The notes beneath the pieces are model-generated. The model was given only the letters and a program-made list of their open reading frames with translations, had not been told where the DNA came from and made no database searches. Shown one piece after another: positions 9,740-21,650 of a stretch of 64,000 nucleotides of DNA. Made by a program: the position numbers and the translations under genes. Every line of letters starts with the position of its first letter. Position 1 is the first letter of the stretch. The DNA comes from Pelobates cultripes (Eukaryota; Chordata; Amphibia; Anura; Pelobatidae), in the NCBI GenBank assembly GCA_933207985.1, contig OW240913.1:357685125-357749124 (forward strand), in the 5' to 3' direction.

Positions 9740-11393
9740 GCCAAATTCTGAAAAAGCCCAACGTTGACCATAACTCCCCATCCAACTTCCGCCCTATATC
9801 ACTACTGCCGTTTGCCTCCAAGATCCTTGAGAGAGTTGTGAATGCAAGATTGACAGACTTCCTCGAAGCCAACTCTCTGCTTGACCCGCTTCAGTCTGGA
9901 TTCTGCACTTGTCACTCTGTTGAAACAGCTGTGACCAATGTATCCAACAATTTAAACGCTGTTAAATTTCATGGCCATTACTCTATCCTAATTCTCCTTG
10001 ATCTTTCTGCTCCCTTTGACACTGTTGATCATCAACAGCTTCTTCTCATTCTCCGTAGTCTCAGTCTATGAGATACTGCTCTCTCCTGGTGCTCCCCCTA
10101 CCTCACCCAGCACTTTTTCAGTGTTTCTTTCTCTGGCTCTGCCTCTTCTCCCCAACACCTCTCTGTTGGCGTTCCCCAGGGTTCTGTCCTTGGTCCCCTA
10201 CTGTTCTCCATCTATACTGCTTCCCTTGGTAAACTCATCAGCTCCTTTGGCTTCCATTATCATTTATACGCAGATGACAAGCAAATCTACCTGTCCTCTC
10301 CTGATCTCTCTCTGCTCATCTTGACTCTTGTCTCTGACTGCCTCTCTGCGATTTCCAACTGGATGGCTGCTCACTTCCTTAAACTCAACCTGTCCAAAAC
10401 AGAACTTCTGGTCTTTTCTCCCTCAAGTGTTGCTGCTCCCGTGTCTGACTCCCTCCAAGTCAACAGCACCAGCATCACCTCTACCTTACAGGCTCGCTGC
10501 CAAGGTGTTTTCCTTGACTCTGACCTCTCTTTCACCCCTCATATCCAGTCGATCGCCAAATCCTGTCGCTTCTATCTCAAAAAGATAGCTCACATCTGCC
10601 CCTATTTAACACCAGGTGCAAAGAAGGTGCTGGTCCGTGCCTTTGTTCTTTCTCACCTTGACTACTGCAATCTCCTTCTCAGTGGTCTTACATGTTCCCC
10701 GATTGCACTGCTGCAAGCTATAATGAATGCGGTGGCAAGGCTCATTTTCCTGTCCGCCCGCACCTGCCACGCCTCCCTCTCTGTCAGTCCCTACATTGGC
10801 TTCCAGTTAGATATAGGGCTCAATTTAAGATTCTGGTGCTTGCTTACCCTACATAATGCTGCTCCAACCTACCTATCCTCCCTAATACACAAGTATGTCC
10901 CGTTGAGGCCCCTGCGCCCTGTCGAAGACCTACATCTATCCTCTGTTTGTACTCCCACATCTGATGCTCGCCTCCAAGACTTCTCCAGGGCTGCACCTTT
11001 TCGGTGGAACTCCCTTCCCTTCTCCGTTAAACTTTCACCCAGTCTCCACTCTTTAAAAAAATCTTTGAAAACACACTTCTTCAGCAAAGCGTATTATTAG
11101 AAAACTGTTAGCAGGTTTGTCATCCCCCCCCCCCCATGACTCCTCTCCTGCAACTGTTAAAAATAACTCAGTGAATACTTTTCTCACAACCTTTTTCATT
11201 ACCCCTACTTATACCTTTTGTGTCATTCCCTCTAGCATGTAAGCTCATTGAGCAGGGCCCTCAACCCCTCTGTTCCTGTGGGTCCATTTGTCTGGTTACA
11301 GTTATGGGTCTGTTAGTCCACCCATTGTACAGCGCTACAGAATTTGCTGGTGCTATATAAATAATAAAATAATAATAATAATAATAAATTTAA
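9740..11393 (+). mobile_element. L2-like LINE, 5'-truncated
   Basis: Non-LTR retrotransposon relic. The translated reading frame gives, in order, [47 protein letters not shown] and [11 protein letters not shown] (catalytic YADD), then a long C-terminal stretch ending at the TAG near 11100. One in-frame TGA at 10069-10071 breaks it. The 3' UTR includes gcatgtaagctcattgagca and tacagcgctacagaatttgc, followed by ctatataaataat and an (aat)n tail, the usual L2 type of ending. The 5' end and endonuclease are missing, so it is inactive. The tandem unit begins inside this element, at 9927. Confidence 0.88.
9838..11100 (+). pseudogene. LINE reverse transcriptase ORF, one premature stop
   Basis: One open frame runs from about 9790 to the terminal TAG at 11098-11100, except for the TGA at 10069-10071. 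Before the stop lie the finger and palm motifs including SAPFDTVDH. After it lie [12 protein letters not shown] and the C-terminal segment with HLDYCNLLL and PFRWNSLP. The 259-codon part from 10321 has no stop. The endonuclease domain is absent, and the product would be defective. Confidence 0.85.
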
Positions 11394-12035
11394 AAAATGT
11401 ATATACACCATTGATATTTACATATCTGCACTAAATTTTGAAAACGTGTTAATTTTGCCTGCAAGTGATAGCAAGACAGTAGACTGTTGTAAAATGTGCA
11501 ATGCTGCAATTCTGACCCAATAATTTAGTAAATTAAACCTGCATATGTAAAGAATATTTTTTTTATTTGAACATCAGGTTAAAACAACATTGTTTGTTTG
11601 CTCGAAAATGTTAATCCTAGTTTTGAGCTAAATATGTATATGTAGAAACATAGAATGTGTCACATTCTATGTTTCTATGTTTCTATATCATTTAATTACA
11701 TGTTGTTTTAAATTCTCTTTCTTAAAAAAAAAACAAGAAAAAAGCTTTTAGTTTGTGCTTAAATCAGAAGCATTCAGAACTTTTTTTAAACTGGTAACTA
11801 TCGGGTAAATAAAGAAATTTAGTTGCTCTGGGCAATTTCCACACATATTCGGTGTGTGGGAGTGATATTAAATTAGTGTTGACTTTCATTAACCCTATGT
11901 GAGAATAAATTAAAATGACAGCTAGTAGGAATGAATGAAATATCAACAGGTGAAAGAGGGCAACATTGTTAGTTTTACCTTGTGCAATAATTCACATAAA
12001 ATATCTGATATTTTTCAGGGGTGTGTATGCTTGTT
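11394..12035. other. Intron with CR1-type tail palindrome
   Basis: AT-rich. The only structured element is a perfect palindrome at 11643-11677 made of the CR1-like tail (see separate entry). No exon was seen. Confidence 0.5.
11643..11677. repeat. CR1-tail palindrome
   Basis: Arms tagaaacatagaatgtg and cacattctatgtttcta are perfectly complementary (17 bp) around one T. The text equals the 3' tail of the CR1-like LINEs at 16077 and 30676, facing itself. Repeated at 38900-38934. Confidence 0.85.
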
Positions 12036-12298
12036 TTAAAAGGAGCACTAATGTTAGGAATAAAAACATGCATTCTTAACATTAGAGTTATCTTGGAGAG
12101 ATTTACATTGTTGCTCCCCTTTAAATAGCTAAATAAATAAATGAACTTACCTTTAATTCCCATGAGTGCCAATCTCACTGTGGTTGGCGCTCCACCCTAC
12201 ACAGAGGAAAGTATTGGCGAGGCTAGTGCTCCTCACAGCATTCGCTATACTTCACCTTTCAGCTTTTCCTTATAAAGATGCATTAGATGAATGTATAT
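12036..12298 (+). mobile_element. TTAA MITE fragment (left part)
   Basis: Begins ttaaaaggagcactaatgtt, followed by the foldback ttaggaataaaa..attcttaaca typical of the family at 3025. It is followed by family-like sequence (aacttacctttaattccc) and is interrupted by the LINE fragment from 12299. A TTAA also follows gctcccctt at 12121, so a short 89-bp version is possible. Confidence 0.55.
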
Positions 12299-12652
12299 TA
12301 TATAGTTACAAAGGGTGAAAAAAAGACTTGCATCCATCAAGTTCAGCCTTTGTCACATCTGTTTCTGCTGTTGATCTAAAAGAAGGCAAAACCCCCATGC
12401 AACAAACTTGGAAAAAATCCTTCTAGACCCCAGAATGGCAGTCGAATCTCTCCTTGGATGAAGAAGCATAAGACATTTTATATCCTCGGATATTTTGCTT
12501 TTGCAAGAATTCATTTAGTCACTGTTTAAAAATCTGTACAGATGTAGAAAAAAAAACGTCTACAAGTAGAGAGTTCCACATCTTTAATGTTCTTACTCTA
12601 AAGAACGATTTATTTAGCGTTAGACTAAATCTCCTTTCTTCCAGTGTTAATT
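12299..12652 (-). mobile_element. CR1/L2-type LINE 3' fragment
   Basis: Contains tatagttacaaagggtgaaa and catccatcaagttcagcctt, a common LINE 3' region. On the minus strand, ggagatttagtctaacgc and agtaagaacattaaagatgt match the LINE pieces flanking the nest at 2780-3660. No intact ORF. Confidence 0.6.
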
Positions 12653-12654
12653 GT

Positions 12655-12890
12655 GGCGGCAAATTTCATTTTAGTTTTAGCCATAGTCTTTTGACTAAAA
12701 AGCCATTTTAATTTTATCCATAGTCTTTTGACTAAAAATCCATTTTAGTTTTAGTCGTATTTTAGTCATCTGAATTGTTTTAGTTTTAGTCTAGGTTTTG
12801 TCAACTAAAGCTCCAGTAGATTTTAGTCAACGAAGTCTCCAGCAGATTTTAGTCGATTTTAGTCGACTTTCATCTTCGTAGAATGCAATT
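12655..12890 (+). repeat. Degenerate ttttagtc repeat
   Basis: About 20 interspersed copies of ttttagtc or gttttagtcg with complementary gactaaaa and caactaaag motifs, in a T-rich 236-bp block. The period is irregular. No TIRs or ORF. Copy 2 lies at 39912-40147. Confidence 0.7.
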
Positions 12891-13109
12891 AGGTTAGTTT
12901 GACATGATATATGTTAGTAAAAACGTGCTGATTTCTGGTAATCACATTGCTTTTTATATATTATACACTACCAAAAACAAAATAAATAAAAATCACTATA
13001 TATTAGATATAGTCCAAATGAAAATGTGTATGTATTTAATTATGCATTTTTACATTTGGGGTAAGTCTAAAAACCATTTGAAAAATCTATAGATCTCAGC
13101 CTTTGCAAG

Positions 13110-13468
13110 CCCTCCTCTTCTAACTCTGCCCAGACTTTCTGTGGCTGGCCAATCACAAACTTCCCAATACAGCTCAATGAGAGGTTTTTGCAAGGCTGGT
13201 GCTCTGAGCAATTGCTGCCTCTTGAGTTTAGCTCCACTGAGCTAACAAACCCAGGAAAATGACATGTTTTCTATTTGAAAGCCAAGTGGGTGTAAACAGG
13301 TTAATTTACAAAAGTGTCAGTTTCTGTTAAAATCTGCACTTTTTGCAAAATAAAACAAGAGGACATACTCTTCACACAAAGTTTTTCAGCAAGCTAAAGT
13401 TGTTTGGGTGTCTGGAGTGTTCCTTTAATAAATAAGCTTTGAAACACTTCTCTGTAGTGTCCCTTTAA
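13110..13468 (+). mobile_element. TTAA MITE right-end fragment(s)
   Basis: The sequence gtttgggtgtctggagtgttcctttaa ends at TTAA 13425-13428, and a second family-like right end, tgtagtgtccctttaa, ends at 13465-13468. The interior resembles the right half of the element at 2954 (cctgaagg and caaagt blocks). It may be the other half of the element starting at 12036, split by LINE and satellite insertions. Confidence 0.5.
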
Positions 13469-14532
13469 AGATTCTTTTTAAAATTTAACAGCATTTATTT
13501 TTGCAACAATTTCACAGCTATATGCCTCTTTTCATTAAAATTAAGTAATTTAATCAATCCACAGCTAATTATGTGTGATTTACAGTGCCGATTTTTTGTA
13601 TATTTTACAAAAAATTTGAAATTAGAGCATTTACCTCTCACTAAGATGGTTTAGGAGATGTGTTGGCGTTCTGTTTTAAGCTAGCCCCTGTGACCATTCT
13701 GAACTGAAGCATTATATGTCATACTATCACATTCATGTTTTTATCAACTGTGTAAGTGCTAACCAAGCGTCACTTAAAACTTGAGGATATGACCATTTTT
13801 AAGTGTGTGGGTGATTTCACAGTAAATTTCAAATTATATTGCTACAAGCACCATGAGCATTTCAGGGCCTTGAAATGGTCATGGTGCAATGTTTCCATTT
13901 GAAAGTCTGTACATATAGATGTATATCGCACTGCACCCAGTGTAACTTGCCTCCAGCGTAATCATTATCTGCTAGAGTTCTGAGCTGGCAAATTCTAATT
14001 TTGTGCATATTGGGCATCTGTCACTAGCACACATAGCATAGCATGCTTTCTATAGAACAGATCACCACCCTTAGCATGCTTTCTACAGTTGAGCAATGGC
14101 GGAATAGCCCACTTCTCTATACCACCAAAGTCCTCTGCTCAGCCTTTCCTTCCTAACACCTTGAAATCTCTAGAGGAGGATCGGGCTGCAAGGAGACTTC
14201 TGGTAGGTTTTCATTAGAAGTTAATAACTTTGCATGCGTTATATGTCAACAACCATTAGGGAACTGAGGTTAAAGCATCTGAGCAGATGGGTTAACAGCA
14301 CCCGATAGTACAAGGAATAGAAAATCATTGTATGTGCTACCCGATGGTGCATTATGCTATCTATTCTATAAGGATACTTACACGTAATTTTCTTACATTT
14401 TATTTAAATAAGTATTTGCACAAAGGTATATGCGAAGAACATTTCTGCTGACAAGGTCATTTTAATGATGTTTCTGATGTGATCATAATATACTTTGTGA
14501 TCAATATTCTAATTTAAAATAAAATTATGATG
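13469..14532. other. Intron, nothing recognised
   Basis: No exon, RNA gene or clear transposon end. A short repeated phrase, agcatgctttct, occurs at 14040-14090. Confidence 0.45.
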
Positions 14533-14608
14533 GGTGGATGGATGGATGGATAGATAGATAGATAGATGGATGGATAGATAGATAGATAGATAGATGGATG
14601 GATAGATG

Positions 14609-14674
<66 letters not shown>

Positions 14675-14915
14675 TAGATAGACAGATAGATAGACAGATA
14701 GATAGACAGATAGATAGACAGATAGATAGACAGATGGATAGATGGATAGATGGATAGATGGATAGACAGACAGACAGATAGATAGATGGATAGACAGACA
14801 GACAGACAGACAGATAGATGGATAGACAGACAGACAGATAGACAGATAGATGGATAGACAGACAGATAGATAGATGGATAGACAGACATACAGACAGATA
14901 GATAGATAGATAGAC

Positions 14916-14994
<79 letters not shown>

Positions 14995-14997
14995 CAG
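14533..14997 (+). repeat. (GATA/GACA/GATG)n microsatellite array, copy 1
   Basis: A 465-bp tetranucleotide array with interspersed gaca and gatg variants. Its minus-strand translation is the YLSIYLSI type of artefact. Copy 2 (41790-42222) has 433 bp, 32 bp (eight units) shorter. Confidence 0.97.
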
Positions 14998-16012
14998 TCC
15001 TCTCATATTGTTCAATCTGAAATTCTGAATTCTCTTAAAGTTCTGGTGTTAGGAATTTGCAGACTGTAAATGCTTGTTTGGTTCAGAAAAGGTTTCATTT
15101 ACAGATTGTGGTTCTAGCTGATCACAGTCTGTAAGATGTATTGCCCTTAATTATAGCTAAGCTCGTGTAGACCGAAGAACCCTAAGTAGCAATATCCTCT
15201 GTAATGGATTTAATCCAGTTTCATGAACTGAATTAGACAAAGTATGTTACAGTGAATCTAAATGACCTTCTGGAAAATGTGCCTTATTGTTTACATACCT
15301 ATAACACATTATGGAAATAAAAAAATATAGTTTTGTCTGTTTACTGTTTCTGCAGCTTTCAGCTAAATGTTTGGATACTAGAGATTTATTAAGGAATATG
15401 CACATAATACATCTAAAATCTGAATAAATCAAATCATTATTATTATTATTATTTTCATTTAAAAAGGTACGTACCAATGTCCTTGTTTGGAGGAATCTGT
15501 AACAGCATCGGCTCGGCTCTCATAGTAAATCCTGACATTCGGTAGCAAGATAATCCCACTCAGGTTGTGAAGCCCACTTGTTCCTTGACAGAGAAGAAAT
15601 ATCCTGATTCATGTGCTACATTTGCATTGATGGTATACTTCTTTCTGTCAGGATTTTCATAGTGTAGTTAATTAACCATCCCGTTGATGTTGCAGTTAGC
15701 AGCAATGAGACACATGGGGTTTGGGAGAATGCCATTTCCTATACCTTATAGACGGCATACATTATTTCATAAATGTAAATCACACTGCACTGTTACTTTA
15801 ATATCAGCAGAATGGTAACAAAAGGGAGATTGCTTTATTAAAATAATGATGCATCGGTTGTGTCCATCTCGTGATGGTTTGATTCTGTAATTGATCAGAT
15901 TACGTTTGAGTTATGCAAAGAATTCACTGTAGAAATTCAATCACCTATACTTAATAAATAAAGTAACGCTGACTGTGCCCACATAGATATGGCCTGGAAA
16001 CACTATCTAGGG
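14998..16012. other. Intron, nothing recognised
   Basis: AT-rich with a short (att)n run near 15435. No exon or transposon boundary found. Confidence 0.45.
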
Positions 16013-17245
16013 CAGGAGAAGGCAACTTTCAGCACTTCAATGTTGTAGACTATATATCCCAGGATGCTTTGCCAGCATAGAAACATAGAAACATAGAATG
16101 TGACGGAAGATAAGAACCATTCGGCCCATCTAGTCTGCCCAATTTTCTAAATACTTTCATTAGTCCCTAGCCTTATCTTATAGTTAGAATAGCCTTATGC
16201 CTATCCCACGCATGCTTAAACTCCTTTACTGTGTTAACCTCTACCACTTCAGCTGGAAGGCTATTCCATGCATCCACTACCCTCTCAGTAAAGTAATACT
16301 TCCTGATATTATTTTTAAACCTTTGTCCCTCTAATTTAAGACTATGTCCTCTTGTTGTGGTAGTTTTTCTTCTTTTAAATATAGTCTCCTCCTTTACTGT
16401 GTTGATTCCCTTTATGTATTTAAATGTTTCTATCATATCCCCCCTGTCTCGTCTTTCCTCCAAGCTATACATGTTAAGATCCTTTAACCTTTCCTGGTAA
16501 GTTTTATCCCACAATCCATGAACCAGTTTAGTAGCCCTTCTCTGAACCCTCTCTAAGGTATCAATATCCTTCTGAAGATACGGTCTCCAGTACTGTGTAC
16601 AATACTCCAAGTGAGGTCTCACCAGTGTTCTGTACAATGGCATGAGCACTTCCCTCTTTCTACTGCTAATACCTCTCCCTATACAACCAAGCATTCTGCT
16701 AGCATTTCCTGCTGCTCTATTACATTGTCTGCCTACCTTTAAGTCATCAGAAATAATCACCCCTAAATCTCTTTCCTCATATGTTGAGGTTAGGACTCTA
16801 TCAAATATTCTGTACTCTGCCCTTGGGTTTTTACGTCCAAGATGCATTATCTTGCACTTATCCACATTAAATGTCAGTTGCCACAATTCTGACCATTTTT
16901 CTAGTTTACCTAAATCATTTGTCATTTGGCTTATCCCTCCTGGAACATCAACCCTGTTACATATCTTAGTATCATCAGCAAAAGACATACCTTACCATCA
17001 AGACCTTCTGCAATATCACTAATAAAAATATTAAAGAGAATGGGTCCAAGTACAGATCCCTGAGGTACCCCACTGGTGACAAGTCCAAGCTTCGAATATA
17101 TTCCATTAACTACAACCCTCTGTTGCCTGTCACTCAGCCACTGCCTTACCCATTCAATAATATTTGAATACAAAATTTGAATCCTAACAGCATTGTGGGA
17201 GATGTTGACCACAGCATCTGGAGTGCTGAAGGTTATCTACCCCTG
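16013..17245. mobile_element. hAT MITE interrupted by CR1 LINE, copy 1
   Basis: The termini caggagaaggcaactttcag and gaaggttatctacccctg are inverted repeats of the common hAT MITE type. The left arm continues cagcacttcaatgttgtaga and the right arm acagcatctggagtgctgaa, its complement. The target duplication is atctaggg (16005-16012) and atctaggt (17246-17253), 7 of 8 matching. The middle is occupied by a CR1-like LINE in reverse orientation. Confidence 0.85.
16077..17186 (-). mobile_element. CR1-like LINE, 5'-truncated, copy 1
   Basis: On the minus strand it encodes the C-terminal half of a reverse transcriptase: [17 protein letters not shown], then [12 protein letters not shown] (catalytic FADD), [19 protein letters not shown], and [15 protein letters not shown]. 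The 3' end has the CR1-type (catagaaa)n tail on the + strand. A one-base deletion in an A-run (four As at 16980-16983, five in copy 2) splits the frame just at FADD into 16173-16988 and 16931-17212. The element inserted into the hAT MITE. The endonuclease portion is missing, so it is inactive. Confidence 0.85.
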
Positions 17246-17253
17246 ATCTAGGT

Positions 17254-18815
17254 TAACTTAAAGTTAGGTGAACTTTGAGGAACATTCTGGACACTAACTC
17301 AGCTTAAGTGTATTTGGTAGGCTTTCACCTTATATTCATGCTAGATATCAATATGATGTGGACAAAGTATAACTCAATTATTCAAAACGTGTAAGTCTGT
17401 GTCTGCTATATGGAGGACATGCAGTGTTAGTTCCACTTTATAAAGCTTTAAAAGGTGAATAAATGTTATTACTGAATTTTCTGAAGAAGCTGGTACCATT
17501 ATATTTGCCCTGAGATATGGAGTCACCCAGGGCCAAATTTACCATGAGGCGGAGTCGGCACCTACCTACAGGCACCTGACCACTAGGGGGCACCTGTTTT
17601 CAGTTATTATAGTTATATTTAAAATTATTCAACCACCATTGACAATCAGGTTTATTGTAAAATGTACAGACTTTCAAATGCTTCAAGTGTTTTCACCATA
17701 TATAATAAAGTATCATTTTATTTTTACTAATTGGTGTGCAGTGGGTATTTTGTAAGTATTTGTGTTTTGGCCACAAGGGTAGTGGTCACCCCATTTTATT
17801 CACCCATTCCATATACTTTCAGTCTGTACTTGGATGTGTGCTCCTCCTTATATTGACGACCCCATTACTCCACTAGAGGTTGAGTTTTCTGTTGATATTA
17901 ATAGCAATTACCTTGTGCAAGCTTTGCTCCATTTAGTAAATGATTCTCATGTGAGACTAATGCACCATGTGAAAAGTCATTTTTTTCTTTCTAATATAGT
18001 AATTTCCATGTTCAAATAGCTGTAGTTTTGCTACAAAAAAAAATTCTACTTCCCCTTAGCCTCGCTACCCTTTTCTACAAAACGCCTTTCTGATTGGGAA
18101 GTACGCAGTCTAGCTCAACTGATAAGATCACTTATACTTATATTGTTTTAATAAACAGGAAAGAGGCAGATAGTAATAGGACAGTGATTGGCCATGTGAC
18201 ATCTACAAGTCATCTCATATGGGTCTCTCATTGGCTGAGTATGAGTACATACTCAGAGTACTTCTAAAATGGTTGATTTAATGGAAAAGGGGGTGTAGAT
18301 AACTGAATGATGTCAAACTTCCAATTACGTTGTATGATAAAGGCAATAACTCTCTGCTAGACACAAGCTACATGAAAAAGAAAATTATGAGTGATGTATT
18401 CCAACTATAGATGGAGGGAAAAAAACATTCTACAGTCCTGCTGAAAGTGCTCATTATTATAGTGATTGGATAACCGTGAAAAACATGGCATTATAATGTG
18501 TAACCTTGACTTAAAGAAAATACATATTTTAACAGTGACTGCTCTATGAGTGAATTTCCTCTGCACTAATTTAAGGAACGTTATAATGTCAACCAAACAC
18601 CAAAATGTCATAAACTTTAAATGCTGTCTTTCTGCTAAAAAACATTTATTTCACTGTTTTGACATTTATCGTATAGTCATGTAGCACTTTTAGTCAAACA
18701 ACCAGTGGAACATGATAGAAAATGATGTTAAGGTCAGTGAAAGTTTCTATACTATAGTGAATAGCTTTTTGTAGAAAATGGAATACTTTGCTAAAAGTAC
18801 GTAGAAACCTTTATT
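17254..18815. other. Intron with one dispersed repeat
   Basis: Apart from the repeat at 17605-17705 no element or exon was identified. Base differences from copy 2 are visible here (for example at 17672, 17798, 17826 and 17957). Confidence 0.45.
17605..17705 (+). repeat. Dispersed repeat (attattcaaccaccattg)
   Basis: aaattattcaaccaccattg and tgtaaaatgtacagactttc recur at 25205-25345 as aaattattcaacccctattg and gccaaaatgtacagactttc. Unnamed family; possibly a DNA-transposon or LINE fragment. Confidence 0.55.
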
Positions 18816-19211
18816 TTGTTTGTTATTTTAGTGGTGTGTTTACTTGAAGCAGTGACTGAAAGGAATGCATCGTGTGTTATGAACACTAGGTTTGCATTAT
18901 CTATTATTTACAAAATGGAAAATTATTTTTTGTTCCATGAAAAGAGCAAATTAGATGAAATATTTGGAAGTGAACTTGTGCTGCCATCAGAAATATTGGG
19001 GTCCCTTGCAAAATTACAGTCTGGGTACCCCATAATACTCTCTGAAACACAGATATGCACTCACAGAGACACACACATTATCACACATACACTGCAGAAA
19101 CAGCAATACATATTCACAAACAAAAACATACGTAGATACACATGTCAGGCGCAAACACTGATACACACTGGCAAAAGTGGTAGATAGATAGATGGATAGA
19201 TAGATAGATAG
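18816..19211. other. Intron sequence running into CA- and GATA-rich repeats
   Basis: A 123-codon open frame (18816-19187) has no recognisable domain. It ends in a cacacag-rich stretch and lies in the intron with no splice signals that I can support, so it is not annotated as a gene. A short GATA run (19183-19211) is the target into which the LTR inserted. Confidence 0.5.
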
Positions 19212-20140
19212 TGTGACAAAGTGCCCTTCGCCACTTGTGCCTGGAATGGAATACTGGCTAGCCTCCTGCCTACCGACTATGGCCCCTGTGCTGATAGCTG
19301 TATTTTACCCTGCAGAAAGGTTTATTTGTGTATTTCTGCCGGGGCGTTCAGGACTTTCAATATGTGAGTAGTGCTGCCATGGAGCTTATTCGTGTAACGA
19401 AAGACTATGGAAAAGACTTTGGCTCCATGGCGATTGAACTGTATGTATGTGATCTGAGCGCCATTCTGTAATAATGTGCACTCAGATCTAAGCTATCTGG
19501 GGATATGTTGCTTGTATATGTTTTATGTAGTAATTGTAACAATGTGTAATTTTATCACTTTTTGAAACCATGTGGTTAATGAAGTCTTGCCTCTGTCCTG
19601 GGAGATAATTTGATTACTTCCCAATTATCTCCAGGATAGAGAGGAGGGATTGTGATGTCACTGTGGGAGTGTTTTGTTTGTATTGTCTATGATTGGCTAA
19701 TATCCAATATGTGTTCCATTGTTCCATCAGGTCCCCTAGGGGAGTGTCCACCTGGTGGACACTTGCATAAATACTGAGCAGGTAGCCCTCAATAAACCAG
19801 ACCTACTTGCACCTTTCTTGAAGCCTTGGCTCATGCTTGGGGGAAGGGATACCTACACTCTGGGAATTGCTATAATCACTTGCTCCCCAGAGTAAGCTCT
19901 TGTAAGACCTTGATTTGTTCCTGCTACGTTCTCTGGATTTAGGAGAGGTTCACCCACTGGGAGCTGGATCCTGGTCGTGGATCCAGGGTGGGTAAGAGGC
20001 GGCGAGACCCCGGCGCAGCTGCATCGCTGGAAGTGGGGTCCGCAGTGCTGATGGTGTCGGTTGGAGTGTTCGGAGTCCTCGGCAAGTGCTAGGAGCATCG
20101 ATTGGCGGAGGTACTCAGTCGGAGTGCCAGCGGTCCGTCA
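19212..20140 (+). mobile_element. Solo LTR, gypsy-like, copy 1
   Basis: A 929-bp element starting tgtgacaaagtgccc and ending cggtccgtca (TG...CA), sitting between two GATA runs (so the target duplication is ambiguous). It has a TATA-like cataaatac (19766), an aataaa signal (19791-19796) and a 19-nt palindrome gtgtccacctggtggacac (19744-19762). Its internal landmarks (gatctgag, cctgggagataat, aataaacca, gatgcttggg-like) recur in the same order in the reverse LTR at 36528-37183. No gag/pol is present. Confidence 0.75.
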
Positions 20141-21650
20141 TAGATAGATAGATAGATAGAGTGGTGCTAGGGTGGAAATGAAGCTAACAATGCTGCTAAG
20201 TAAGGGACCCACTCCATGACAGATAGTCAGTGGTTGGGGAGATATTTCTTGGTCAGATTGCATAGTTAAATAATCTGATAGAGAAGATCTCTTAATGTAG
20301 CAATGCCAGTATCTCCTGATGTCGACTGTGAGTGAACTGTCCAGCTTTGGTATCTACTTAATCTAACATAGCATTATATCACACAAAATACAAAATATAT
20401 GAATGTGATATAGTTAAGAATTTTTCTTCTGATAAAGATTTCTTATTTTAGGTTGTGTGTGTTTGGTGTGTATGGATGTGTTTGTATATGTGTGTGTGTA
20501 AATATGTGTGTCTGTGTATGGATGTGTGTGTGTTTGTGTGCGTGTGCGAGTGGATGTGTTCATACAATAATATGTTTGTTATTGTTTGGTTTGTCAATAA
20601 TTCTATTACTGATTACTGATGTACTGTAGAGAATATCTAACATTGTGGCTGAACTGATCATCTATATAATATTTTAAGATAATTACTAACATGAACTGAA
20701 TTTCATATTGATTAAATATTATAAATAGTATCCTTACATTCATTCTCATAGAAACTGATACATGCTGTCTGCGTGAACACAGACCTAGCAGACTCCAGAA
20801 GCCACAAATACTCAGGAAATTATCTGTTACTAAAAATATGCCATTTGTTTTTTTTCTTTCACGTTTCTGTTTTAATATTTAATGATTTCTCTTGACTGTG
20901 ACATAGCAACTTGTAGAGTCCCATTGATTTCTTAGAGGAATACCTTCTTCAGTAGTCTTAAAAACATTGATTATGTCATTCGTTATTGAATAGTTTCTGA
21001 ATGTCACTCATCTGTATGACCGGTATGGATCGTTTATCATCAGCAGACTTTTCATTTACCAGTTGTAAAGCTATATAAGAAGCATGTGTAAAAATAAATA
21101 TGCTAAATCCTTTAGTCAAACACCTAATTTATACATTACGGGGTTCCATTCACTAAACAGCAAGTTGTGGTGTCATGAGAACTGACGTAACAAATGAAGG
21201 TCAAAATACAATAAAAATCTGCAGCTGAAACAATTTAGCAACTTGGCTATTTTAGTTTAATTCTTGTAATTCACATGTAACCAGTGTAAATATATTTTGT
21301 CAAAATTCAGCCGTGTTTTTATTTTCAGGTGCAATCTGTTTCTTTATCTGTTTAACTGAACATCATAACTAAATGATGTATATTTTATCGAGTAAACCAA
21401 TCGTAAACACATGCATCAATACCACATGAATTACAACTTGTAGAAGACAAGATAATGGATAGTGCATTGTGTGTTTGCAGAAGCAGCCGCTGTAAGGTAA
21501 AACATGCAAATCTAACAAAGAAGATGATGTGCAAAATAAAAACTAAATCTGAAAAATAAATGTTGCAATGGATTTAGGGAAGAAGACAGAAACAGAATGT
21601 GAGTTCCTGGTTGGAATATGAGAAAGCCGGATGATAAGAATGGACTAGGT
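20141..21650. other. Intron with TG-rich microsatellite
   Basis: Starts with the residual GATA run, followed by unassigned AT-rich sequence and the TG tract at 20451-20560. No exon recognised. Confidence 0.45.
20451..20560 (+). repeat. TG-rich microsatellite, copy 1
   Basis: Interrupted (tg)n with tgtatg and tgcg variants. Copy 2 at 47686-47795. Confidence 0.85.

Noticed and set aside
14509..15015. 168-codon minus-strand ORF of repeating YLSIYLSI
   Set aside because: Translation of the GATA microsatellite; open in all frames because the array lacks stops on that strand. The same holds for 41766-42240.
18816..19187. 123-codon + ORF, also at 46043-46414
   Set aside because: No recognisable domain, ends in CA-rich sequence, lies within a PCSK2 intron; conserved only because it is in the duplicated unit.
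19853..20098. 81-codon minus ORF, also at 47080-47325
   Set aside because: Falls entirely in the LTR, antisense; no domain.
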